Assembly: GCF_041146795.1 (NCBI RefSeq)
Contig: NC_135188.1
Span: 4,450,419 to 4,514,418, forward strand
Length of the DNA: 64,000 bases
DNA from: Maylandia zebra
Taxonomy: Eukaryota > Chordata > Actinopteri > Cichliformes > Cichlidae
Direction: 5' to 3'
Notes under the pieces: model-generated
Seen by the model: only the letters and a program-made list of their open reading frames with translations
Told to the model about the DNA's origin: nothing
Database searches by the model: none
Position numbers and translations under genes: made by a program
In this document: positions 40,001 to 50,900 of the stretch, in pieces
Numbering within the stretch: the first letter of the stretch is position 1
Layout: each line of letters opens with the position of its first letter

Positions 40001-42817
40001 AGCAGCAACCTGATAATCTAGAACTCAAAACCAACACAGAAGGGCTAAAAAAGCCAAGGCTCCATCTGCTGTGGTGTACCCTTGTGAATTTAGCTAAAAT
40101 GATGCTTCAGCAGTGATAACACCTTGGTCGTCCACTAGCAGTCCATGGACAGCCTGTCTGCTTGGAGACAGCGTCTGCTGTGGATGGGGGCACTGCACAA
40201 CATGTTACAACCAGTATGTGGGCGACTCTTGCTTATTCTGTCAGCCAGCCGCTGAGCAAAGCAAAGTTATGACATACTAAATGATGAAGTGAAACCAAGT
40301 GTTACAAACAACGAGAAGTATCCACTGTAGCCACAATCTGTACTTTTCATGCTGTATTTTTGGATCTTTAAATTTTTTTCCCAAGCTCTTTCAATTCCCA
40401 GTGAACTCTGCCATCGATCCCTTCCCTGTTCTGGCCCATTTGCCAACCAATCAGCATTTGACCAACACGGAGCGTCATCCATGTCAAGCACAGTCAAGTT
40501 GGCCTGAAAACCCCTTTTCGTACGCCGTCCGTAGGGAAATAAATATGCCAGTATTTGACACAACTGCGTTAAATTAATTACACATAAACCTGAAAGAAGC
40601 TTTATTGTCTTGTTAAAGTATCCAAAAAAAAATGTGCTTCAGTGGTGGTGAGTCAAATTCTAGTGTTTTCTTCAGCAGCCACCAAACAGCTAATCTTGGG
40701 TAAAATGTGACATCAAGGTGGCTTAATCCACCATTTATATACACAATCAACAGTTACTAACAACTACACTTAAAAAAATACTTAAAAACAGCACCTTAAA
40801 AATAATAACACTGTCCAAATTTTTCTGTACCTTTTGTAATTTTTTCCAAATGAACTTAGGAAAAGCTTGATTGGCTCACGATGTGATTAGTAAAAAAAAG
40901 ACAGTCATCGCCCAAATCTGAGAGTATGATTTTAACCAAAAAAAATATCATGTGGCGCTCGGTTCATGTACACAGAGGCCCCAAAAGTTCCAGCTGTGTC
41001 TATTAAAGCTCAGTGAAAACAAAAGGTTTGTGGACATGGGGCACAAATCAAATGTACTAGAAAAACCAGCAAATGATCTCTCTTTTTCATGAGCGGAAAT
41101 GAGAAACAAACGTTCCCTAGCAGACTGGATAAATACTGTGTTTTCTGATACCTGGGTCTGGGTCCTCGAGTTTCTCCTTGAGCCTGGGAAAAGCTGGGCG
41201 CAGGGACTCGGGATACTTGAGAAACACCTTATACATGATCAACACAGCTTTTTTTCTGATGTAAGGTTTAGTGTGGGACATCTGCAGTAGAAGACAGTAA
41301 ATACACATTTTTAAAGATGTAAAAAAAAAAACAAAAAAAAAACAACAACCCTGGAATGACAGCTTATTTGACTGAAGTAAATGGTAACGAGCAAAAAAAG
41401 AAAAAGAGAAAAGAGCAGAAGTCATGTGGGTACACCTCAGGACTTACTCACCAATGTCATGATGTCATTAGCTAAGTCCCGAGCTAAGTCAGGGGTCACA
41501 AAACAAGACAGACCAGTGAGGGCAACACCTGTGTCATACTGGTTGGGGCTGCTGAGATCCTGGGAGAAATAGATTAAAAAAAATAGGAAGAAAAACAAAA
41601 AAGAAAGAAAATATTAGCTGAGGGAAAACTAACAGTAAGGAGATATTTACAGAGTTCACAAAACATGTGCATCGCTGACCTTTCGAATTTGATTGGTTGT
41701 CAGCATGATGACGTCTGTGTTCTCATGAAAGCACTGTGAGGCTGCCAGGTAGCCAATCCTCTGTAGGCAAGCAAGCAAGCATAAAGAACATACTGCTATT
41801 ATATTACATTACTACAAACATTCGTCAGCCTGTTGCAGCACCACAGAGATCCACTTATACAGCTCACTCAGCTGTGACTACATCACTTTGTAAATTCTGG
41901 GTGTGCATCTTCCTTTCCATTTGCATTACTCTGTCCTGCACTTCCACGACCAATCCTGACATCCCAGACTTACCTTGTACGTGAACTTTGAGGAACTCAT
42001 GACTTCAACGATGTTGAAAGCAGCCCAGCTGACGTCATAGCCCAGCATTTGAAGCTGCAACATAGAGGAGACAGACATAGATTGTGACTAAAAGGAAGAG
42101 GGTGAGCTCTAAGCTGCTCCGGCGAGGTACAGAGAGAGAATAATTGATTTGGGCTGAAAGCTCTCAAAGTGAATACTGATGCCGGCCACAACAAGACATC
42201 TAAATCTAAATGTGTACCTTGACTATAAATAGACAGAGCAATTTCATTTCAACGGGAATTGGACAATGTTCTCAGTAAGTGTCACTTGCTCGACGTTTGG
42301 CTGTGAAGTGACTAATCTTAACAAAAACAAGAAACACACACACAGCCTTGAATGTGTTTTTGTAAAAATGCACTACTTTACTTTGCGAAATAGTAGCACT
42401 TCCATTTGATCTGATGAAAGTATAAGAGGAAATAAGGCTTTATTTGACTCAGCTTGTTTCTGTTTGGGTAGAAAAGATACTAACCACAGATTTTTGTGTG
42501 GTTTTCATCTACAGTGTCACAGCAAGTCGCAATTTTCCATTGTGTGCATGTCAACAAAATATGTCACAATATGCTAGTGGAGCTGATTTAGGACAGATGA
42601 AGGATTCATTTGTGAATTAAAATATATGCCAAGTATTCTTGCACTACAACTAAGTAGTTGTTATAAACAGAGTCTCGTCTTTTTATTGTGTTTTTTAGTT
42701 TTTTCCTTTGTTAATTTTAGGTGTGCTGTAAAGAAAAGTACAACAGCATAACTTGCTACTAAGCTACAGCACAACGAAGCCACATGGTGGGCTTATGTTG
42801 ACAGGTGTATACAATAG

Positions 42818-42875
<58 letters not shown>

Positions 42876-45800
42876 TAGATTTGACAGACAAAGTCGGTGA
42901 ATCCGTGGCGGGTGAGAGGTCTTACGTAGGTGAGCTTGCACACAGCATTGGCTTTGACAGCGATGTTGTCCTGCTTGAGCTCCTGTTTGATCTCATCGAT
43001 GCATGTGGAGATGTACTTGGCCTGGGGGCAGACAAAGGAGAGGGCAAACAACAGACACCAGATCAGATTAGGTGGACTGATATCCGGAGAGGGAGGCTGC
43101 GAGCAGGCTGGAAAATTCTGATCTTTCTGCTGTCGCTTTCCAAGACACTAACCAAGAACTGAATGAGTGTTTTTCCCAAGTTTAACTGCTTCTTTCTTTC
43201 TACCACTAACCTACAAGATTATCACATGTGGCTTGATGTATGTAGGTATTTACAGGGCCAGGTATAAATATATTTTGATAAACAGTTCTGAAAATACATT
43301 CATCTCGTGCACAAAGCTCACACTCAAACTTGTGATGAATAGAGAGTTACCATTAATTTGGGACATCACACAGCAAATTAAACCCTTACACTGGAGCTGT
43401 TTGCCGTGTGGATTTATCCGTTTTCAAATCTGCTAGATGTTTTCGGTCCACCACCCATACTAATGAACAATGAGGTGTGCTCAGCTCTCTCTTCCACGAA
43501 AACATTATCTCAGTTATAATGACCAACAATTAAAAGAAATTAAATTTTAAAAAAAATCCTACTCAACGTAAAAACATTAAGAAATAATAACAGCCACTTT
43601 TATATATCATTATTACTATAATTACACAGTTAAAGAGATCTTCAATTGTATTTATTATGTTGTAGGATGCTAGCATCAGTAGCACCATCATCTATATATC
43701 TGTTTATCAAAGCATCCATCCATCTATCCACTTATCTTTAAATAAATTAGTTTTTTCCCAGAAAACCATTTCTGGGAAAATGAATAACAATGAAATCTCA
43801 ACTCTCATAATGACTGCTAAATCACATCAGTTCTCCTAAAATACTGGGAGCACATTTCATTCAACGGTGCAGAACAAACTGAGGTCAATTTTTTTTTAAC
43901 CATTATAGAAAGGACCAACCTTGCTAAACAAACACATACACATATAGCTCTGTAGTGTGTGAGAGTGTGCTGGTCATGTGTGTGCAGTCATGAGACAGCA
44001 CAGTGACAGGAGGTGGTGTTAGAGGGGGGGGGGACACTACGCTCTGCTACTCCCGCTCCTGGAGAAATTGTAGCGATCAAGAGTGAAGGCCTGAACACAC
44101 CATCAGCAAACAGACATACGCATATACAGAGTGCTTCTCCATCACAATCTTCTTCAGTTATCCATCCAGAACCAATTTAAATAACTGAAATAGTTGACAT
44201 AAGGCCAACACAGACAACCTTCCTGCCAGTAACACATACTGGGGTGGAGATATATTTGAAGGCGTGCACGCTCCAAGAAACAAATGACTGGGCTTAGATG
44301 AAACTAACTAGTGCTATATTCTTTTTAAAATCTGATCACTATCACAAAGGCGAGTAAAATTCATACTTCCAATCCTCACACCTTAATTCAATACAGATGC
44401 TGTTCCAAAGACGTGGGAGAGACAGTGAATGAATGAACTATGCAGAAACTTTGCACAAACTCTGCACACATGTGTAAAACAAACAGAGAAACTGTGGGAT
44501 ATTCGGCACACACTTCAGAGTACACACAGAGGCGTATTAATATTTTAGCAGACTGCCCACTGTTGACTGGGTAACCACCACCTTATCTAGGCTGCCTGGG
44601 TTGGGTTTCCACTGGTGAACAGCTCAGACTATACAGCGAAGCAAGAGATCAAACGCTAACATCCTGGAACGACAAAACTGACCCACATGCTTGTTTTTCC
44701 ATTTCCAAAAACTCAAATATAGACACAGACAGCATTTGTGTCTTAATACAAGTAATATAATGTAAAAGTAAAGCATCTATAAAGCCGGTTTAGTGCTTCT
44801 AGCTGAACAATACTGAGAAGAAATCAAATCTCAAAGTAGTCTTGAGGTCAGACGTGCCACCTTGACATTTGGCATCTTCCCTACAGCAACGATGTAGGTG
44901 CGCGCACACAGCAGTACAGCTTGAAGCAATCAGGGATCGTGCTTCACAGTAAAAGCTACTTTCAACTGCTCCATTGTTCAAAAGGGTTTGCTGTGCATGT
45001 TTGATTTGGCAGATTTTAGGTGAATAGTTCACCTAATAACGGAGCCAAAGTCAATGTAGTTTTTAAGGAAGTTAAACAAAACCCCCAAACATATATAGTG
45101 TGTAACAAACATATATGATATGGTATATATGGTATGGTATGATATACTGTATTCTGGCCAGAATGTATATGGTATGTTAGAGTTATAGATAAAATAGGGA
45201 TATGATGTGCTTATTGTTTGTTTATGAATTTTACAAACTAGTTAAAAAGTTAAGAAAAGATCTGGCTGCTGGACCCAGGATGGCAGCCTCCCCATGCACT
45301 GGTGGAAACTTGGACAGACTGACATTCATAAATATGCTGCAGACAGTCCTGAGAGTATTGTAAACAACAGAATTGGAGCATTTTGCTCGACAAACTGTGT
45401 GATGACTATTTCCGAATTACTCCAAGCATCTTGTCTGAGACGGGCCAATATCAGTATCTGGCTCTACTTCATACCCACCCTGCCTTACTACCTGACATAG
45501 CATTTCACAGCATCAATATGTTTAGATGCAGCCAACGCAGAGCTTATAGGAGAGATAGGATGATGTGACAGATGTTAACAGATGGCTAACCCCCACACAC
45601 ACCCTCTGACTGCCCCTTCAAAGCAAGATGCTTTGATGAGCCTGTCATCACCCACAGCTCTGTGGCAGGGATGAGGAGCCGTTTCACGGCACATGTTGGA
45701 TGACTCATTTCGAGATTATATAAAGGCTCAGATTTAATCTGCGAATCCAGAATAGTTACAACTAGAATTTTTAAGCTAACCCTCGAAACATTAGGCCTCT

Positions 45801-46442
45801 CTTCACCAACTCATCACAGCATTCATTCAGAGGCCAAGTGGCTGCAAAGTCAACTCAAATAAGTGACTGCATATACTTCTCACCAAACGGGCCTGACAGT
45901 AAAAAGCCTTTAGCTCACAATATAAATGACAAGAGCCTAAATATCTGCATATCTGGTGTGCTCTCGGTGAGTAATCTACTGGTAAACTTTAATGATCTAG
46001 CGAGATGCTTCCTCTAACTGCCTGTTAGCTAGACTAGCTAGCTGTCAGTAACGTTGGCAGCATTTTTCTATTAAAACCCGAGAAGTTGTGTTTCTACCGA
46101 CTCAGTAACAGGTCGCAACCAATAACATGTTAGTAAGCAAAGGACAGTTTACCACCCAGCCAGCAAGGCAGCGGCGTTAGCCGCTGACGATAACGCTAGC
46201 TTTCCAGCCTACCTAACGTTAACTTACCCAGCGCTAGCCCGCTGGTCAGCGATAACGGTAACGGCACAGTGTGTGTGCTGGACTTATAAAAACGTTAATG
46301 AACGTAAAGCTTAAAACACCCCGGTGTCACGGTTTGCTCGTTTTACCTCATCTTCCTTGTGATTCCTGATGCCACGTACTAAATCCTGGAGATTTTTATC
46401 GAACATCCGATCGATGCTCCCTTTGACAATCTTCAAAGCCAT
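20973..46442 (-). CDS. ap3d1: AP-3 complex subunit delta-1
   Basis: Large delta chain of AP-3, the adaptor that sorts cargo from endosomes to lysosomes, melanosomes and other lysosome-related organelles. The 33 coding exons, with GT-AG borders and matching phases, are: 46347-46442, 42926-43021, 41974-42054, 41680-41760, 41452-41559, 41152-41281, 39065-39204, 38857-38930, 38691-38740, 38248-38297, 37962-38010, 36050-36195, 35579-35727, 35237-35467, 34710-34941, 34428-34573, 34073-34214, 32905-32976, 32703-32778, 32318-32517, 31958-32031, 27701-27869, 27376-27519, 26736-26789, 24976-25080, 24538-24693, 23780-23827, 22843-23032, 22246-22334, 21907-21992, 21424-21545, 21171-21250, 20973-21068. 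They give 1,253 residues (human long form 1,215). The trunk of HEAT repeats spans about 1-575, beginning [25 protein letters not shown]-type region with the LDLDAW motif begins near 621. A Lys/Glu-rich hinge runs to about 1017, then the ear domain to the end (...FSQC). I see no break. Exon 26736-26789 may be an alternative cassette. Confidence 0.96.
21601..21906 (-). other. ap3d1: Short ap3d1 intron stretch without features
   Basis: Part of the intron between coding exons 30 and 31. It is AT-rich and I see nothing notable. Confidence 0.5.
23828..24537 (-). other. ap3d1: ap3d1 intron without recognised elements
   Basis: Intron between the exon ending in the Glu-rich EEEEPLP segment and the ear exon that starts PMSNYC. 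It is AT-rich with no repeat or gene recognised. Confidence 0.5.
25981..26023. repeat. 43 bp near-perfect palindrome
   Basis: A 21-base arm (CAGAGTCCTTTCCTCTTACG plus T) at 25981-26001, a single C, then the exact reverse complement at 26003-26023. Pairing stops at both outer edges. It lies in the ap3d1 intron between coding exons 24 and 25. The centre reads TTACGTCACGTAA, which includes a CRE-like TACGTCA. Confidence 0.95.
26175..26256. repeat. (TG)n microsatellite ending in G12
   Basis: About 35 TG units, then twelve G. Located in an ap3d1 intron. Frames of repeated Cys-Val or His-Thr through it are artefacts. Confidence 0.95.
26690..26716. repeat. (GA)n microsatellite
   Basis: GA-rich simple repeat close to the donor side of the small ap3d1 exon 26736-26789. 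Confidence 0.85.
27092..27241. mobile_element. hAT-type MITE with 8 bp target duplication
   Basis: A 150 bp element flanked by perfect copies of CCTTAAGG (27084-27091 and 27242-27249). The ends are imperfect inverted repeats: CAGACCTTCCCAAAGT on the left, and on the right the reverse of CAGTGGTTCCCAAACTTTTT, the classic Charlie-like hAT terminus. The interior is too short to code. It lies in the ap3d1 intron between the 27376-27519 and 26736-26789 exons. Confidence 0.88.
28153..29761 (+). mobile_element. Full-length Tc1/Sleeping Beauty-like transposon
   Basis: A 1,609 bp element flanked by the TA duplication (28151-28152 and 29762-29763). Both ends begin CAGTGGGGCAAAAAAGTA. The terminal inverted repeats are long, 28153-28357 and 29562-29761, and differ by about three substitutions plus a small indel in an A run. 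Each holds an outer and an inner copy of AAGTATTTRGTCA, the IR/DR plan of Sleeping Beauty-type elements. One uninterrupted transposase gene lies between them. The element sits in an ap3d1 intron (27870-31957), opposite in direction to the host gene. The close match of the two ends points to recent arrival. Confidence 0.97.
28523..29545 (+). CDS. Tc1-type DD34E transposase, 340 residues, open frame
   Basis: Cut-and-paste transposase that binds the terminal repeats of its own element and inserts at TA. The frame is uninterrupted from [10 protein letters not shown] to VTKY. At 340 residues it equals Sleeping Beauty in length and also ends in TKY. Paired helix-turn-helix DNA-binding domains occupy about 1-115 ([20 protein letters not shown] first, [11 protein letters not shown] and [10 protein letters not shown] second). 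The catalytic triad is present: Asp153 in WSDETK, Asp244 in [10 protein letters not shown] and Glu279 in SPDLNPIEN, with 34 residues between the last two. The glycine-rich box [13 protein letters not shown] lies at 187-199. All key residues are present, so it may encode active enzyme, but this cannot be told from sequence alone. Confidence 0.97.
   Translation: MAKTKELSKDTRKSIVDLHQTGKSESTIGKQLGVKKSTVGAIIRKWKTYKTTDNLPRSGAPRKISSRGVKMIMRTVSKDPRTTRGDLVNDLQRAGTKVTKVTISNTLQRQGIKSRSARRVPLLKPVHVQARLKFAREHMDDTAEDWENVMWSDETKVELFGINSTRRVWRKTNTELHPKNTIPTVKHGGGNIMLWGCFSAKGTGRLIRVKDRMNGAMYREILSQNLLPSVRTLKMKRGWVFQHDNDPKHTARATKEWLRKKHLKVLEWPSQSPDLNPIENLWRELKVRVARRQPQNITALEKICMEEWAKIPATVCANLVKTYSKRLTSVIANKGYVTKY
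29764..31957 (-). other. ap3d1: Remainder of ap3d1 intron, no recognised gene
   Basis: Intronic sequence between the Tc1 copy and the exon encoding [15 protein letters not shown]. It has AT-rich and A-rich tracts and one imperfect hairpin (about 30268-30341). I see no coding signal or complete mobile element. Confidence 0.6.
30268..30341. repeat. Imperfect hairpin with 14 bp perfect core
   Basis: CTAAAAGCATGTTG (30275-30288) is repeated as its exact reverse complement at 30322-30335. The stem extends by a further six or seven bases with one bulge on each arm (ATAGGTTT against GAAACTAT). The loop is about 33 bases. It may be a small inverted-repeat relic or a pre-miRNA-like fold, and neither can be shown here. 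Confidence 0.7.
36196..37961 (-). other. ap3d1: ap3d1 intron with TTA microsatellite
   Basis: A 1.8 kb intron between coding exons 11 and 12. Besides the TTA repeat it holds a stretch near 37421 (GGCCATGTCCACACTAATA) that resembles the end of a common fish MITE, although its partner end was not found. Confidence 0.5.
36975..37050. repeat. (TTA)n microsatellite
   Basis: About 24 TTA/ATT units. The Asn repeat read on the other strand is not a protein. Confidence 0.95.
39205..41151 (-). other. ap3d1: ap3d1 intron with unexplained sequence
   Basis: A 1.9 kb intron between coding exons 6 and 7. The stretch 39600-40560 is less AT-rich than its flanks and has short frames on both strands that look like decayed coding sequence. 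I match it to no family. Confidence 0.5.
42821..42869. repeat. (GT)n microsatellite
   Basis: About 24 GT units in ap3d1 intron 2, some 57 bp past the donor at 42925. Confidence 0.95.
43022..46346 (-). other. ap3d1: First intron of ap3d1
   Basis: A 3.3 kb intron with a GTAAAA donor after Glu32. A G8 run lies near 44026, and AT-rich TATGGTATG-like imperfect repeats lie near 45110-45180. A frame at 45383-45568 (starting [13 protein letters not shown]) looks somewhat protein-like but is unsupported. No gene or named element is recognised. Confidence 0.6.
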
Positions 46443-46800
46443 GACTGTCTGCGACTTTGTACCGCTTCTGTCCTGCGGGGCCGAGCGCCTTGCAGAGATC
46501 TAGGGGGTGCCGACCGACGCGCTACACCGTGTCTCATCCACCCGGGTGCCGTGATGTGCTGCGGGGTCCGCTGCTGTTTACTGAGCCCGGGCAGATGAAG
46601 TTGAGGCCAGACGGGGCCGTCCTGTGCTGTGCAGAGACGCTGGCAGTGGATCGGTGTAGGAAATGGCTGACAAAATGGCGTCTAAAGTCAGCTGACTTGG
46701 AGCATTATGCGAGATTCTCATGTGGGAATCAGTTGAGTTAAAGGGCTCGTCCTCCCCACCCACCCCGTCCTCCCCACTTAGCGTCTGTTGTGAGCCAGAA
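46443..46800 (-). promoter_or_regulatory. ap3d1: Probable ap3d1 promoter and 5' UTR
   Basis: GC- and CpG-rich sequence upstream of the ap3d1 ATG (46442), contrasting with AT-rich surroundings. No TATA box is evident. It lies just beyond the probable hdgfl2 transcript end, so the two same-strand genes are arranged tail to head with only about 0.2 kb or less between them. Confidence 0.55.
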
Positions 46801-46929
46801 GGTTTATTCTCTTAATCCTAAAAAAGTTAAACACAGTCAGTGTAGCATGTGAGAATAATGACTCACTAACGACTGTCAATGTGGCAGGTCAAAACACCAA
46901 AAAATGTAGTAGAACCAAAACCATGCTGA

Positions 46930-47947
46930 TATTTTTATTCAAGTCTAGTGATAGAAATACTTTACCAATTTACATAGCACTAAAAACACCGGCTGTATGC
47001 ACATGACAGAAAAAAAACATGTCAAAAAAAAGGCTGCAGCTACATGAGATCTCATTAGCTTTTAAGGGCAGTTTTTGTTTTTAATGTGTGCGTTATTCCA
47101 TTTATTAAGCAGACACTAGGGGAGAGGAGAGTACAAGGTGTTTAACTCCACATAGATTATTATTTTTAGACAAAACTGTATCTATCTGAAAACGAGGCTA
47201 TAAAAACAGTAGGTGGACCTCAACCAGAAAACAGTTTTAAGTGACTCTTTACATTTCAGACTGGATTCACTGGGTCAAGACCAGAGAATTAAAAAAAATA
47301 CTTAACATAAAAGACAAGTAGCATTTTACCCCTCCCACTATGGCAAACACACAGATAGGAGGCCTTTGTGATGTTTTGCAGGCTTTATAAAAAAAAAGAA
47401 AAAGAAAGAAGCCAACAGATGTAAGAGCTACACACACACATACACACAAAAAAGCATAACTCATTTCTTCCCATTTTCTTCATCAGATTCAGTTTCATCT
47501 CATATTACCCCGCTCTATATAGAAGAGCTAAAAATGTAATCATTTGACATACACACAGTATGAAAGACCAAAGTTCAGATTTTAGAAAGAAGAAAGCAGC
47601 CAGGAGCTGGCGGGAGTTTGGAGTGAGGATCCAGGACGGCCAGAGTGTCGTAGAAAAGAAAAAGTACATCTCGGAAACCAACGAGTGTTGCGTGGTGCCG
47701 TTATCTAGCTCACTAATAAGCATGTCGTTTCTGATGTGATGAACAAATGGACTAAAAATGGGCCTTTTCTGGTTTGGTATGGTTAGAGTACAAAAATGTC
47801 TAAAACATGAACAATGAAGTAACAGATAAGGTAGGAAATGCTGGGTGTGTGTTGCAATGTTGTTGGGCCAGCAGCACTGCGTCATGTTAAACAGAGGCCA
47901 CCATCTTTTAGCACTTGGTCCACTGCAGTGGTCGGTGAGGGATGCTT
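46930..47947 (-). other. hdgfl2: Probable 3' UTR of hdgfl2
   Basis: Non-coding sequence after the hdgfl2 stop. An AATAAA on the minus strand at 46934-46939 would end a 1 kb 3' UTR. Another candidate lies at 46803-46808, inside the ap3d1 promoter area. Confidence 0.5.
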
Positions 47948-50900
47948 TCAGCTCTCGGCGGCAGGTTGTTCCATCTCCGCAGAGATCGAGTTGTCCTCTT
48001 CTTCGTACGTGTGCGTTTGCTGTTCGGCGGAGCTGTCCGGGCTTCGCCTGAAGAGGATCGCAGAGTCGTAACAATACACGTAAAACAAGATTACGCCCGA
48101 TAATGTTTATTTAGTAAATATCACGCATCCAACAATGCAGGCGCCTCTTTAGGAGTTTTCCTACACATAACCTGACGGCACCATAAGACCTCTTACCGAA
48201 GGTGTCTTTAAATACTTTGTGTAGCGTGCTTTTCAAAAACCTTTCATACAATTTAATTTATTTTATATAGCAGACACATAGTGAACGAGTGAGTAGGTTT
48301 CATGTGTGTCCAACCAAATGTATCGAGTTTTATTGTTAGACGTTGCCTGACACATGTTTATGGTAAATGGCCTGTATTTATATAGCGCTTTACTAGTCCC
48401 TAAGGACCCCAAAGCGCTTTACATATCCAGTCATCCACCCATTCACACACACGTTCACACACTGGTGATGGCAGCTACATTGTAGCCACAGCCACCCTGG
48501 GGCGCACTGACAGAGGCGAGGCTGCCGGACACTGGCGCCACCGGGCCCTCTGACCACCACCAGTAGGCAACGGGTGAAGTGTCTTGCCCAAGGACACAAC
48601 GACCGAGACTGTCCAAGCTGGGGCTCGAACCAGCAACCTTCCGATTACAAGGCGAACTCCCAACTCTTGAGCCACGATGTTTATCTTCCCTTATTTGTCT
48701 TTCTAGGCTCTGATTATTCTGACATATTCTTATTTATTTATAAACTGTTTGTCCTGTATGAGATATAGTTCTGATTGGATATTATTCCCATTGGTTGTGG
48801 TCCTGTGACCAATCACAGGCAATTTAAGATGGTACCCCCCTCCCTATGTTTAATTGTCTAACGAAGAGCAGGCATGCTTGAAAACATCATACATGACATC
48901 ATCCGATTATAGCAAAAATGTGTCTCGTTTGCTAATGTGACCCAAGCTCGCATCCTGTCACAGGTGGGTTTACGTGTGACGCTCACCTGTTTGGACTTGA
49001 AGCCGTATCAACGTTGTTCTCGTCTTGTATGGGTGACTTTGGCTTTTCCTCTCCCTCTGTGTCATTTTTTTTCTGCTCTGATTCCCCATTCACAGGTGTG
49101 GAGTCTGCTCACGGCAAAATCAGATTTAAATAAGCGAGCAGACAAACCCAAAGAAAGTGCACTAGAAAACAGTAGAATCCAGATTTTAGTAAATCCAAAA
49201 CGAGTGCTTTTACCTGTGTTTTCTGTCTCTTTCTCCTCATCATTCTCTGGCTCCTTGTTCTCAGTTTTAGGTTTGGCTGCCACCTCCGCCTTGCCCACAA
49301 AACGCAGTTTTAACTTGTTGTAGACGTCGCTAGCTTTTTCCATGACTGCAGTGCTGGCTTTATACCGCCGGATCTAAAATGAACACAAACATGTCAAATA
49401 AGTCCGGTAACATTTTTTATATGAATTTGTTCAAATAAAAAACACGTAGATTGCTAAACATACGCTTGCTGAACATTTTATTAGGTACATCTGTTCAACT
49501 GCTCATTAAAGCAAATATCTAAATCAGCCAATCGCATGGTAGCAACTCGGCGCATTTAGGCATGCAGACACGGTCAAGATGACCTGCTGAAGTTCAAACT
49601 GAGCATCAGAAGAAGGCACTTAAGTGACTTTAGTTTTTTTAATTGTTACTGTATGGAGGGCATCTACTAGCGGCAAGATTTAGGAAAATCAGTACAAGTA
49701 TTCCAACAAAAATAGTAAACCTTTTGAAAGCAGTTGACTCTCAGTCTGGTAGATGTCCAAAGTCTCAATAAACATGACCATTAAACCCTGATGAGGCTTT
49801 AATGGTCTAACAAAAACTAACAAAGACTAAACATAAGGATATTTTCTCTGTTTTCCAAATTCTCAATAATTTCAGTTTTAATCTTTCCAAAAATCCAGTT
49901 TTTATTTTTAACTACAATGTTTTTCCCCATATACAGTTTCTCCATATTTAGTACAGTTTTAGTTAACTATAGTAACTTTGGGTACTGAATGAATTTGCCC
50001 AAGTATTTCAGAAACTGCTGATCCTACACATCTATCTCTATGGTTTACAGAGAAAACACACAATATGGCTGCTGAACATGCTGTACCCATCTTCTGAGTT
50101 CACAGTCATCAAAAGTCACCACATTTCAATCCATTTGAGCACATCTGCTGAGGATTTGCATTACAGATGTGCAGCAACTGTGTGATGCCATCGTGTGCTG
50201 CACCTTCAAGTTCAAATTTTATTCGCCACATGCAGGTTGCCCTGCAGTGAAATGAACCCGACCTTGTCATATCCATAGCAACAACTTCACCAATTTCCAC
50301 TTGAGCTGTGACTTAACCAATTAACCTATTAACCAATACCAACCTGTTATACGTCAGCTGGTTTACCCGTGAAGGTGTGATTGGTTCATTTGAAAACATT
50401 TTTCCCTTTTTTCTGTTTCCTGTACTTTATTTAAACACAAATTTGTTTCTATGTTATTATGACCCTGATGAAAGCCACAAGCCGAAACACGCTGGTCAGT
50501 TAATAAAGTTGTTCCTCTTTACCTTTAAGTGTTGCTGGAGTTCCTGCCTTGTTGTATCTATGCCATGTAGAAGTAAGGCGGTTTAGAAAGCAGAAGAGTA
50601 TCCAGCACTGTCATAGCAAGTTGTAACTAACAAAGTTGCCAATGAGTCTCCCAAAAAAGACTCCTGCCTTTCCTTTTATTATTTCCCTGTCATGTACATA
50701 CTTTTACAGAGATGGATACACATGAACAATTGATCAAACTTCAAACAATTGATGTCAGCGTGTGTGTAAGTAATCCCTACGAGCCAAAGCTTCACACTGC
50801 TTAAAGTTAGCCAATCAAATATTTAAAAACTGGCTTAAAGGCAGAGGAACCAAAATGCCCTGTTTTGGACAGACTGCATCAAAGCCCAGTGTCAAATAAA

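Noticed and set aside
45383-45568. Frame beginning [13 protein letters not shown] as a possible gene
   Set aside because: Isolated, with no splice sites or family match, inside ap3d1 intron 1; left as unexplained.
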